This document shows, one piece after another, positions 46,360 through 54,413 of a stretch of DNA of 64,000 nt (positions within the stretch are counted from its first letter, which is position 1; each line of letters begins with the position of its first letter). This stretch comes from Streptomyces asoensis. Its GTDB lineage: Bacteria; Actinomycetota; Actinomycetes; Streptomycetales; Streptomycetaceae. The position numbers and the translations under genes were made by a program. The stretch lies in the NCBI RefSeq assembly GCF_013085465.1, contig NZ_CP049838.1:4278001-4342000 (forward strand), written 5' to 3'. The notes under the pieces are model-generated. The model searched no databases. It was not told the origin of the DNA and saw only the letters and a list, made by a program, of their open reading frames with translations.

Positions 46360-47144
46360 GACGTACGCCCCCGCGCATCGAAGTCCTTCATCCGGTCCAG
46401 GACGGTCTCGGCGGTCGGCTTGAACATCTCGTCGACGATCCGGCCGTCCGCGAGGTACAGCACGCGGTCCGCGTACGAGGCCGCCACCGGGTCGTGCGTG
46501 ACCATGACGATGGTCTGGCCCAGGTCGTCCACCGAGCGGCGCAGGAAGCCCAGGACCTCGGCTCCCGCGCGCGAGTCGAGGTTTCCGGTCGGCTCGTCGC
46601 CGAAGATGATCTCCGGGCGGGCGGCGAGGGCGCGGGCCACGGCGACGCGCTGCTGCTGACCGCCGGAGAGCTGGGTGGGCCGGTGCCTGAGGCGGTCGGC
46701 GAGCCCGACGGTCTCCACGACCTGGTTCAGCCACGCCTTGTCCGGCTTGCGGCCGGCGATGTCCATCGGCAGCGTGATGTTCTCTATCGCGTTGAGCGTG
46801 GGCAGCAGGTTGAACGCCTGGAAGATGAACCCGATCCGGTCCCGGCGCAGCTTGGTGAGCTTCTTGTCCTTGAGCCCGGTGATCTCGGTCTCGTCCAGGT
46901 AGATCTGCCCGGACGAGACGGTGTCGAGACCGGCGAGGCAGTGCATCAGCGTGGACTTGCCGGACCCCGAGGGGCCCATGATCGCGGTGAACTGACCGCG
47001 GGCGATGTCCACGTCGACGTGGTCCAGGGCGACGACACGGGTCTCACCGGACCCGTAAGCCTTGACGACCTGCCGCGCCCGCGCGGCTACGGCCGTACGC
47101 CCTCCAGTGCCCCCGTGCCTGGGAATGGTCACAGCCGAAGTCAC
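46356..47144 (-). CDS. ABC transporter ATP-binding protein (MacB/LolD type), pair 2
   Basis: 262 residues. Walker A is GPSGSGKST, the Q-loop FQAFNLLPTL, then ENITLPMDIAGRKPDK (identical in the first ATPase), signature LSGGQQQRVAVARAL, Walker B IIFGDEPTGNLDS and H-loop VMVTHDP. It is closely related to the pair 1 ATPase, so the two systems arose by duplication. The GTG at 47144 has GGAG at seven bases. Confidence 0.9.
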   Translation of the reverse strand: MTSAVTIPRHGGTGGRTAVAARARQVVKAYGSGETRVVALDHVDVDIARGQFTAIMGPSGSGKSTLMHCLAGLDTVSSGQIYLDETEITGLKDKKLTKLRRDRIGFIFQAFNLLPTLNAIENITLPMDIAGRKPDKAWLNQVVETVGLADRLRHRPTQLSGGQQQRVAVARALAARPEIIFGDEPTGNLDSRAGAEVLGFLRRSVDDLGQTIVMVTHDPVAASYADRVLYLADGRIVDEMFKPTAETVLDRMKDFDARGRTS

Positions 47145-47568
47145 GGTAAGTCTCCTATGTCGAATGTCAGAAGCGGATGAGCAGCGCATCGGACGATCAA
47201 GGGATGGTGCGAGGCGCTACGTCGAAGAGTCTGTCGGCGGAAGGGGGTCCCTCGCGCTGGTGCTCGGGCCCGTCTTTCCGGGGGGTTAACCCCACCCCCC
47301 GGAAGTGGTGCCGGCCGCCCCCCAGCGGCGTAAAGCCAGGTTAAGGACGGGACCCCGCCCCTCTCCTCCTCCGGCAGTACGAACCCTCCCCGAGCCGTAG
47401 TACGGAGGTACCCCTAGGGGCCGTCCACCGCGAGGTGGAGGGACCTTCGGGGTTGTCTCCACCCTCCGACCCAGTCAGGCTCCACCCTCCCGCGACGCGA
47501 GGGTCAAGTGGGAAGCTGACCCCGGCAGTTAGATGCAAGGGGCACGGGAGCTACGGGGAGGGCATCAG
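47145..47568. promoter_or_regulatory. Divergent regulatory region, ABC pair 2 / MFS exporter
   Basis: 424 gene-free bases. A strong hairpin TTCCGGGGGGT/ACCCCCCGGAA lies at 47276-47304 around a TTAACCCC loop. Near the MFS start is a dyad ACCCTC-GAGGGT (47484-47504) adjoining TCAAG, weakly like a MerR-type operator. The nine-base CTCCACCCT is directly repeated. The promoters of both genes must be here. Confidence 0.45.
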
Positions 47569-49134
47569 GTGGGGGACATCCAACCGGCGACACGCGAGGC
47601 CGCACGGCCGACCGCACCGCACCGACGGGGAGCGGTCGTCGCCGCCCTCATGCTCTCCATGGCGCTGGCCGCCCTCGACTCCACCGTGGTCTCCACGGCC
47701 GTCCCGCAGATCGTCGGCGACCTGGGCGGGTTCTCCGTCTTCTCCTGGCTGTTCTCCGGCTATCTGCTCGCCGTGACGGTCACCCTGCCCGTCTACGGCA
47801 AGCTGTCCGACACCTTCGGCCGCAAGCCGGTGCTGGTCGCCGGGGCGGCCCTCTTCCTGCTCGGCTCGCTGCTGTGCGCCCTGGCCTGGAACATGGGGGC
47901 GCTGATCGCGTTCCGCATCGTGCAGGGCCTGGGCGGCGGGGCGTTGCAGGGCACGGTGCAGACGCTCGCCGCCGACCTGTATCCGCTGAAGGAGCGGCCG
48001 AAGATCCAGTCGAAGCTGTCCACGGTGTGGGCGGTCTCGGCGGTCGCGGGGCCCGGTCTGGGCGGGGTCCTGGCCGCCTACGCGGACTGGCGCTGGATCT
48101 TCCTCGTCAACCTGCCCATCGGGGCGGTGGCGTTGTGGCTGATCGTCCGTCATCTGCACGAGCCGCAGCGGCAGTCGTCGCCGTCCGGACAGAACGCGCC
48201 TCCACGCGCGCGTGGCGGGTCGCGGGTACGCGCGACGCGTGGCGCCACGCGTGCACGCGCGCGTGTCGACTGGGCGGGCGCTCTGGCGGTGTTCGCGTGC
48301 GGCGGGGTGCTGCTGACCGCGCTGGTGCAGGGCGGGGTGGCGTGGCCGTGGCTGTCGGGGCCGTCACTCGCCCTGTTCGGCACCGGGCTGGCGCTGGCCG
48401 GGCTCGTCGTCGCCATCGAACGCCGGGCGGCGGAGCCGATCATCCCGGGCTGGGTGTGGCGCCGCCGCACCATCGCGGCGGTCAACCTCGCGCTGGGCGC
48501 GCTGGGTCTGCTGATGGTGGCCCCGACGGTGTTCCTGCCGACGTACGCCCAGTCGGTGCTGGGCCTGGAGCCGGTGACCGCCGGGTTCGTCCTCTCCGTC
48601 TGGACCCTGAGCTGGCCGCTCTCCGCCGCCCTCAGCCAGCACGTCTACCGGCGCATCGGCTTCCGTGACACGGCGCTGCTGGGCATCGGCGCGGCGACGC
48701 TGATCCTGTTCGCGTTCCCGTTCCTGCCGTATCCCGGCGAGGCCTGGCAGCCGGCCCTGCTGATGCTGCTGCTCGGCGCCGCGCTCGGCCTCTTCCAGCT
48801 CCCGCTCCTGGTCGGTGTGCAGTCGACGGTGGGCTGGTCGGAACGCGGCACCACGACCGCGTCCGTGCTGTTCTGCCGTCAGACCGGGCAGACGATCGGC
48901 GCGTCGGTGTTCGGCGCGGTCGCCAACGGGGTGCTGGCGGCCCGGCTGGGCGGCGCGGGCGATCTGGACTCCGTCACCCGCGCCCTCGCCTCCGACACGG
49001 CGCCCGAGGCCGTCCGGGACGCCGTCGCGAGCGCCGTGCACGCCGTCTATCTGGGCGCGGCCTGCGCGGCGGCACTCGCCTTCCTGGTGCTGCTGTGTGT
49101 GGCCCCACGACGGTTTCCCGTACTGACGGACTGA
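47569..49134 (+). CDS. MFS drug/metabolite exporter (DHA2, 14-TM type)
   Basis: 521 residues with about 14 hydrophobic segments. Motif A is GKLSDTFGRKPV, motif D1-like LDSTVVSTAVPQIVGDL and motif C-like AGPGLGGVLAAYADWRW, characteristic of QacA/EmrB-type proton antiporters. The cytosolic loop near residues 200-230 carries an unusual Arg/Ala-rich stretch encoded by ACGCGCGCG-type sequence. The GTG at 47569 follows GGGGAGG by seven bases; ATG 47533 is an alternative without a site. The substrate is unknown. Confidence 0.87.
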   Translation: MGDIQPATREAARPTAPHRRGAVVAALMLSMALAALDSTVVSTAVPQIVGDLGGFSVFSWLFSGYLLAVTVTLPVYGKLSDTFGRKPVLVAGAALFLLGSLLCALAWNMGALIAFRIVQGLGGGALQGTVQTLAADLYPLKERPKIQSKLSTVWAVSAVAGPGLGGVLAAYADWRWIFLVNLPIGAVALWLIVRHLHEPQRQSSPSGQNAPPRARGGSRVRATRGATRARARVDWAGALAVFACGGVLLTALVQGGVAWPWLSGPSLALFGTGLALAGLVVAIERRAAEPIIPGWVWRRRTIAAVNLALGALGLLMVAPTVFLPTYAQSVLGLEPVTAGFVLSVWTLSWPLSAALSQHVYRRIGFRDTALLGIGAATLILFAFPFLPYPGEAWQPALLMLLLGAALGLFQLPLLVGVQSTVGWSERGTTTASVLFCRQTGQTIGASVFGAVANGVLAARLGGAGDLDSVTRALASDTAPEAVRDAVASAVHAVYLGAACAAALAFLVLLCVAPRRFPVLTD

Positions 49135-49441
49135 CAGCCGGCGGACCGACGGGCCGGCGGACCGACGGACCGACCAGGTGACCCGCTGACGGGCCGCTCG
49201 CCCCACCACGCTCCTGTGAAGATGATCGCCACAAAGCCCACGGGAGTCACACAACTGTGGGGGTTAACGCGGGTAACACCCCAGGTCAGGCGGCATTTTG
49301 CGCAGTAAGCGCATACCGACCACTCAGTTTGGTGAAAACTCTTCGCAGCCGCCGTACTCCCGAGTAACGTGCGTCCCTCGCACCACCCCCCCACTCCCTG
49401 CGGTCCGCCGCCACGGACCCGAGCCACGCAAGGAGCACGGG
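49135..49441. other. Upstream region of the DUF485/symporter operon
   Basis: 307 bases without a gene. It begins with a 16-base direct repeat GCCGGCGGACCGACGG (49137-49152 and 49153-49168) right after the MFS stop. The middle is AT-richer (TCACACAACTGTGGGGG, TTTGGTGAAAACTCTTC) and should contain the operon promoter; exact boxes are unclear. Confidence 0.4.
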
Positions 49442-49870
49442 ATGTCACACGACCCGTCACGCCCCGGCCCGACCTACCCATGGCAGCCGCCACCCCAGCC
49501 GCCCGAGCCGCCCCGGCGCCGGCCGGCCGACCACGCCCCGCTGGGGCGCCACAGCGACCTGCGGGTCCTGCGCGGCGCCTACCGCCGCCAGCGGCGGGTG
49601 GCCACGCTCACCGCGCTCGGCTACTTCGTCGTCTTCCTGGTCCTGTCGGCGTTCGCGCCGTCCCTGATGACCGGCAGGGTCGCCGCCGGCCTTCCCGCGG
49701 GACTGCTGCTCGCCCTGCTCCAACTCCCGGTCACCTGCCTGGCTATCGCCCTGTACGAGCGGACCGCCCGCCGCCATGTGGACCCGCTCGCGGACCGCAT
49801 CCGCAAACTCTCCGAGATCGACGCGAAGCGGGACGCGCGCGGAACCCGTACCAAGGAGGCCGGACGATGA
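49442..49870 (+). CDS. DUF485-type small membrane subunit
   Basis: 142 residues. A Pro-rich N-terminus is followed by LRVLRGAYRRQRRVATLTAL and two hydrophobic segments (FVVFLVLSAFAP, AGLLLALLQLPVTCLAIALY) with a charged C-terminus, as in the DUF485 proteins that accompany ActP-type symporters. AAGGAG precedes the ATG at 49442. Its stop overlaps the symporter start (ATGA). Confidence 0.8.
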   Translation: MSHDPSRPGPTYPWQPPPQPPEPPRRRPADHAPLGRHSDLRVLRGAYRRQRRVATLTALGYFVVFLVLSAFAPSLMTGRVAAGLPAGLLLALLQLPVTCLAIALYERTARRHVDPLADRIRKLSEIDAKRDARGTRTKEAGR

Positions 49871-51477
49871 CGGAGTTCAGCGACGACGCGCAGACGATGT
49901 CCCTCGTCGCGTTCACCGCGATCGCCACGATCACGCTGCTGCTGTGCGTGATGACCGGCCCGGACCGCGACGACCTCGCCGAGTTCTACACCGGCTACCG
50001 CTCCCTCTCCCCGCTGCGCAACGGCCTGGCCATCGCGGGGGACTACATCTCGGCGGCCACCGTCCTGGGCACCGGCGGGGTGATCGCGCTGTGCGGCTAC
50101 GACGGTGTCGTCCTCGCCCTCAGTACGGCCCTCTCCCTGATGCTGCTGATGTTCCTGCTGGCCGAACCGCTGCGCAACGCGGGCCGGTTCACCATGGGCG
50201 ACGCGCTGGCCCGCCGTATGCCGGGGCGGGCGGTGCGCATCACGGCGTGCGCGGTGACGCTCGCCGCGCTGCTGCCGATGATGCTCGTGCAACTCGCCGG
50301 CACCGGCCAGCTCATCGCCTTCATCCTGGGGTTCTCCGGCGCCTCGGTGAAGACGGGCTGCGTCGTCTGCATGGGCGTGCTGATGATCAGCTACGCGGCG
50401 ATCGGCGGTATGAAGGGCACCGCCCTCATCCAGATGCTGAAGATCGTGATGCTGCTCGGCTCCGGCACGGTCATCGCCGTGATCGTCCTGTACCGCTTCG
50501 ACTGGAACCCGGGCACCCTCTTCGACGCGGCGGCCGAGGGCAGCGGGGTCGGCGACGCCTTCCTGCACTCGGGGCTGGAGTTCGCCGGCGGCCCCTTCCC
50601 CCGCGTCGACATGATCACCGCCCAGTTGTCGGTCGTCCTGGGCGGCGCCTGTCTGCCGCACATCACCATGCGCATGTACACCGCCTCCAGCGCCCGTCAG
50701 GTACGCCGGTCGATGTCCTGGGCGGTCTCCGGCGTCGCACTGTTCGTGCTGATCATGACGGTCGTCGGCTTCGGCGCGACGGCGATCGTCGGCCGCGCGG
50801 TCATCGCACAGGCGGACCCGCAGGGCAACACCGCCTACCTGCTGGGCTCCCGGGGCGCCTTCGGCAGCGAGGTGTCCACGGCCGAGACCCTGCTCTTCAC
50901 GGCGGTCACGACGGCGATCTTCCTCACCGTGCTCGCCTCGGTCGCGGGCATGATCCTCGCCTGCGCCAACTCCCTCGCCCACGACGTCTTCGCGGCGCGC
51001 GACCCGCACATGTCGGCGCGCCGCGAGATGCTCCTGGCCCGGCTGTCCGCGCTGGCCGTCGGCGTCCCGACGATCCTGCTCGCCGCCCAGGTCCAGCACC
51101 GCAGCCTCCAGCCCCTGGTCACCCTCTCCTTCTGCCTGGGCGCCTCGGCGCTCGCCCCCGCCCTGGTCTACAGCCTCTTCTGGCGCCGCTACACCCGGAC
51201 GGGCCTCCTCGCCACCCTCATCGGCGGCACCCTGTCCGTCCTGATCCTGATGCCGGGCACCAACCTGGTCTCGGGCTCGCCCGTCTCCGCCTTCCCCGAG
51301 GCCGACTTCAACTGGTTCCCCTTCACCACCACGGGCATCGTCACCGTCCCCCTCGGCTTCGCCTTCGGCTGGCTGGGCACGGTGGTCTCGGGCCGCCGCA
51401 AGGCGGAGGAGCAGCGCCGCCAGTACGAGGCGGTGGAGGGCTGGATCCTGGCGGGCGCGGGCCGCAGGGAGGGGTGA
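49867..51477 (+). CDS. Sodium:solute symporter (cation/acetate symporter, ActP-like)
   Basis: A 536-residue SSS-family transporter with about 13 membrane segments. Key segments are AEFYTGYRSLSPLRNGLAIA, GDYISAATVLGTGGVIALCG, ISYAAIGGMKGTALIQMLK and FLTVLASVAGMILACANSLA, matching acetate/pyruvate symporters. Coupling to a DUF485 protein supports a monocarboxylate substrate such as acetate. No acetyl-CoA synthetase is adjacent. Confidence 0.88.
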   Translation: MTEFSDDAQTMSLVAFTAIATITLLLCVMTGPDRDDLAEFYTGYRSLSPLRNGLAIAGDYISAATVLGTGGVIALCGYDGVVLALSTALSLMLLMFLLAEPLRNAGRFTMGDALARRMPGRAVRITACAVTLAALLPMMLVQLAGTGQLIAFILGFSGASVKTGCVVCMGVLMISYAAIGGMKGTALIQMLKIVMLLGSGTVIAVIVLYRFDWNPGTLFDAAAEGSGVGDAFLHSGLEFAGGPFPRVDMITAQLSVVLGGACLPHITMRMYTASSARQVRRSMSWAVSGVALFVLIMTVVGFGATAIVGRAVIAQADPQGNTAYLLGSRGAFGSEVSTAETLLFTAVTTAIFLTVLASVAGMILACANSLAHDVFAARDPHMSARREMLLARLSALAVGVPTILLAAQVQHRSLQPLVTLSFCLGASALAPALVYSLFWRRYTRTGLLATLIGGTLSVLILMPGTNLVSGSPVSAFPEADFNWFPFTTTGIVTVPLGFAFGWLGTVVSGRRKAEEQRRQYEAVEGWILAGAGRREG

Positions 51478-51522
51478 GCGCGGGCGGTACGGGCACCCCG
51501 CGCCGGCCGCCCGACGGCGGTT

Positions 51523-51601
51523 AGCGCGGGCAGCGCGGGCAGCGCGGGCAGCGCGGGCAGCGCGGGCGGTACGGTCAGCGCGGGCGTTACGGTCAGCGCG
51601 G
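51523..51601. repeat. 9-bp tandem repeat, five exact copies plus variants, overlapping a tetR stop
   Basis: AGCGCGGGC occurs at 51523, 51532, 51541, 51550 and 51559, then alternates with GGTACGGTC/GTTACGGTC (51568, 51586) and further AGCGCGG units to about 51601. The stop codon of the TetR gene (51593-51595) is inside the array. Confidence 0.85.
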
Positions 51602-52183
51602 CAGGCGCAGTCCCGCGACGAGGAGTTCGACCAGTCGGCGCGGGTCGTAGCGGGGATCGTTGTCCGCGCCGATGCACAGGTTGCCGACGCCGCGCATGAC
51701 CTCGTAGGCCTGGAGGCCGGGCCTGATCTCACCGGAGGCGGCCGCGGCGTCGAGCAGGCGGCCGCACACGGGCACGAGGCGGTCGAGGAAGTACGCGTGC
51801 AGCGTCTCGAAGCCCACGTTGTCGGCCTGGAGCACGGCGGCGAGTCCGTGCTTGGTGACCAGGAAGTCGACGAAGAGGTCGATCCAGCGCCCCAGCGCGG
51901 CGTGCGGGGTCGGGCCTTCCGTCAGCAGCGCCGGACCGGCCTCGGCGCAGGCGTCCACCTGGTGCCGGTAGACGGCGATGATGAGGTCCGCCCGCGTCGG
52001 GAAGTGGCGGTAGATCGTGGCCGTCCCGACGCCGGCCCTGGCCGCGATGTCGCGCACCGGCGCTTCCACGCCCGCCGTGACGAAGATCGCGGCGGCCGCG
52101 TCGAGCAGGGTCTCCTTGTTGCGCCGGGCGTCCGCCCGTTGGGGCCGGGCCGTGTGCCCCGCTCCCCGGTCGCCGTCGTTCAC
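51593..52183 (-). CDS. TetR-family repressor of the adjacent oxidoreductase operon
   Basis: 196 residues. The DNA-binding region is RRNKETLLDAAAAIFVTAGV with helix-turn-helix VRDIAARAGVGTATIYRHFP; the C-terminal domain resembles SbtR-type TetR C-terminal domains. It is divergent from the aldo/keto reductase with two near-identical palindromes between them, so it is the probable repressor. The GTG start at 52183 is in the A-C-rich leader. Confidence 0.87.
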   Translation of the reverse strand: MNDGDRGAGHTARPQRADARRNKETLLDAAAAIFVTAGVEAPVRDIAARAGVGTATIYRHFPTRADLIIAVYRHQVDACAEAGPALLTEGPTPHAALGRWIDLFVDFLVTKHGLAAVLQADNVGFETLHAYFLDRLVPVCGRLLDAAAASGEIRPGLQAYEVMRGVGNLCIGADNDPRYDPRRLVELLVAGLRLPR

Positions 52184-52240
52184 CGCGCCGTCCTCTCCAC
52201 TGCCTGCATGCTCTCTGCTCGCCGCTCACGGGGTTGCTAA

Positions 52241-52284
52241 ACGGAACAGCGTTCCGTATGTTCAAACGGGACACGGTTCCGTTT
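52241..52284. promoter_or_regulatory. Two TetR operators in the divergent promoter
   Basis: Site 1 ACGGAACAGCGTTCCGT (52241-52257) is a perfect palindrome with a three-base centre. Site 2 AAACGGGACACGGTTCCGT plus TT (52264-52284) has one mismatch. Centres are 25 bases apart. They lie 58-144 bases from the two starts. Confidence 0.75.
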
Positions 52285-52371
52285 GTTCATCATGCCAGAG
52301 CGGCGGGCCCGTGACCAAGCCACGCACGCGTGGCGACACGACGCCTCATCCTCGAAGAGGAGACAACGGTC

Positions 52372-53391
52372 ATGCAGTACCGCACCTTGGGCCGCACCGG
52401 TGTGCAGGTCAGCTCCCTCGCGCTCGGCGCGATGAACTTCGGCCGGATCGGGCGCACCACCCAGGACGAGGCCACCGCCCTCGTCGACGCCGCCCTCGAG
52501 GCCGGGATCAACCTCATCGACACCGCCGACATGTACAGCGACGGCGAGTCGGAGGAGATGGTCGGCAAGGCCATCGCCGGCCGACGCGACGACATCGTGC
52601 TGGCCACGAAGGCCGGCATGCCCATGGGCGACGAGCGCAACCGGCGGGGCAGCTCGCGCCGCTGGCTCGTCACCGAGCTGGACGACAGCCTGCGCCGTCT
52701 CGGCGTCGACCACGTGGACCTCTACCAGATCCACCGATGGGACCCGAGCACCAGCGACGAGGAGACGCTCTCGGCGCTGACCGACCTCCAGCGCGCCGGA
52801 AAGATCCGCCACTTCGGTTCCTCGACCTTCCCGGCCTACCGCATCGTGCAGGCCCAGTGGGCCGCCCGCGAGCACCACCTGAGCCGCTACGTCACCGAGC
52901 AGCCCGGCTACTCGATCCTCCAGCGCGGCATCGAGACGCACGTCCTGCCCGTGACCGAGGAGTACGGGCTCGGCGTCCTGGTGTGGAGCCCGCTGGCCTC
53001 GGGCTGGCTCACCGGCGCGATCCGCGAGGGCCGGCCCGTCACCACCAGCCGCTCGACGTTCATGCCGCAACGCTTCGACACCGCCGCCCCCGCCAACCGG
53101 GCCCGGCTCGACGCCGTCGAGCAGCTGGCCGCGGTCGCCGACGAGGCCGGGCTGACCATGATCCAGCTCGCGCTCGGCTTCGTGACCGCGCATCCCGCCG
53201 TGACTAGCGCGCTCATCGGCCCCCGCACACCGGACCACCTGCGCGCACAGCTCGCCGCCGCGGACACCGTGCTCCCCGCCGATGTGCTCGACGCGATCGA
53301 CGCCGTCGTCGCCCCGGGCACCGACCTCGCCGCACACGAGAAGTTCGACACCCCGCCCGCGCTGCTCGACCCGTCACTGCGGCGCCGCTGA
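52372..53391 (+). CDS. Aldo/keto reductase
   Basis: A 339-residue NADPH-dependent TIM-barrel oxidoreductase. The catalytic tetrad is visible: Asp/Tyr in LIDTADMYSDGESEE, Lys in VLATKAGMP and His in LYQIHRWDP. The C-terminal LIGPRTPDHL is the NADP-binding region. The ATG at 52372 follows GAGGAG. It is first in a two-gene operon with a luciferase-like oxidoreductase under the divergent TetR. Confidence 0.88.
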   Translation: MQYRTLGRTGVQVSSLALGAMNFGRIGRTTQDEATALVDAALEAGINLIDTADMYSDGESEEMVGKAIAGRRDDIVLATKAGMPMGDERNRRGSSRRWLVTELDDSLRRLGVDHVDLYQIHRWDPSTSDEETLSALTDLQRAGKIRHFGSSTFPAYRIVQAQWAAREHHLSRYVTEQPGYSILQRGIETHVLPVTEEYGLGVLVWSPLASGWLTGAIREGRPVTTSRSTFMPQRFDTAAPANRARLDAVEQLAAVADEAGLTMIQLALGFVTAHPAVTSALIGPRTPDHLRAQLAAADTVLPADVLDAIDAVVAPGTDLAAHEKFDTPPALLDPSLRRR

Positions 53392-53434
53392 CCACGCGGG
53401 ACGACCTCCCCTCACCGAAGGAAGCAACGACCAC

Positions 53435-54310
53435 ATGTCACCCACACCCCGGCCCAGTTTCGGGATCATGACCGCCCCCATGCAGGTCGACTACCACGAC
53501 GTCTTACGGGTCTGGCGCGAGGCGGACGCGATCCCGGAGATCGAGCACGCCTGGCTGTTCGACCACCTCATGCCGATCGGCGGCGACCCCGACGGACCCA
53601 CCCACGAAGGCTGGACACTGCTCTCGGCGCTCGCCGCCCGGACCCGACGGCTGCGGCTCGGCGTCATGGTGACCAGCAACCGCTTCCGGCCGCCCGCGAT
53701 GCTGGCCAAGATCGCCACGACCGTCGACATCGTGTCCGGCGGACGGCTCGACTTCGGCATCGGCGTCGGCTCACGCCCCGACCACCCCCTGGCCCGGCGC
53801 GAGTACGCCGCGCACGGCCTGCCCTTCCACGACACCGCGCACGCCGTGGGGAGCCTCGCCGAAGCCTGCACGGTGATCCGGCGGCTGTGGACCGAGGAGA
53901 AGCCGTTCGACTTCGACGGCACCTACCACCAGCTCACCGGCGCGTTCGGCAACCCCAGGCCCGTCCAGCGCCCCCACCCGCCGATCCTCATCGGCGGCCG
54001 CTCGTCCGCGACCCTGCGCGTGGCCGCCGAACACGCCGACCTGTGGAACATCCCGGGCGGCGACCTCGACGACGTCGTCCGCCGCAGCGCACTCCTGGAC
54101 CGCTACTGCGTCGAGATCGGCCGCGACCCCGCCTCGGTCACCCGCTCGATCCACCTGCCCGTCTCCTACGACCGGCCCGGCGCCACCCGGGACGCGGTCG
54201 GCGACGCGATCGGCGCCGGCTTCCGGCACATCGTCCTCGGACTGCCGACGCCCTACCCGGCCGACGCCGCACGGTGGGTCGCCGACGAGATCGTCAACCC
54301 GTCGTCGTAG
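53435..54310 (+). CDS. LLM-class flavin-dependent oxidoreductase with a TTA codon
   Basis: A 291-residue luciferase-like monooxygenase, probably FMN- or F420-dependent. Segments: AWLFDHLMPIGGDPDGP, TRRLRLGVMVTSNRFRPPAM, TVDIVSGGRLDFGIGVG and HPPILIGGRSSATLRVAAEHA, the standard TIM-barrel signatures. Codon 24 (53504-53506) is TTA, in frame and inside the sequence after the only plausible start, so translation should depend on the bldA tRNA. It follows the aldo/keto reductase by 43 bases. Confidence 0.87.
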   Translation: MSPTPRPSFGIMTAPMQVDYHDVLRVWREADAIPEIEHAWLFDHLMPIGGDPDGPTHEGWTLLSALAARTRRLRLGVMVTSNRFRPPAMLAKIATTVDIVSGGRLDFGIGVGSRPDHPLARREYAAHGLPFHDTAHAVGSLAEACTVIRRLWTEEKPFDFDGTYHQLTGAFGNPRPVQRPHPPILIGGRSSATLRVAAEHADLWNIPGGDLDDVVRRSALLDRYCVEIGRDPASVTRSIHLPVSYDRPGATRDAVGDAIGAGFRHIVLGLPTPYPADAARWVADEIVNPSS

Positions 54311-54344
54311 ACACCGTGCGGCCGACGAGTACGGTCGGGCCCCA

Positions 54345-54409
54345 GGTCCTGACCCCGTTAGGTCCCGACCCCCGTTAGGTCCCGACCCCGTCGGGTCCCG
54401 ACCCCGTCG
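54345..54409. repeat. 16-bp tandem repeat, four copies, beside a stop codon
   Basis: Units GGTCCTGACCCCGTTA (54345), GGTCCCGACCCCCGTTA (54361), GGTCCCGACCCCGTCG (54378) and the same again (54394). The array ends five bases before the leftward coiled-coil gene's stop codon. Confidence 0.8.
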
Positions 54410-54413
54410 GGCC

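Noticed and set aside
47484..47504. MerR-type operator for the MFS gene
   Set aside because: The dyad is imperfect, the TTGACC-like -35 points leftward away from the MFS gene, and no MerR gene is near; kept only as a note inside the intergenic entry.
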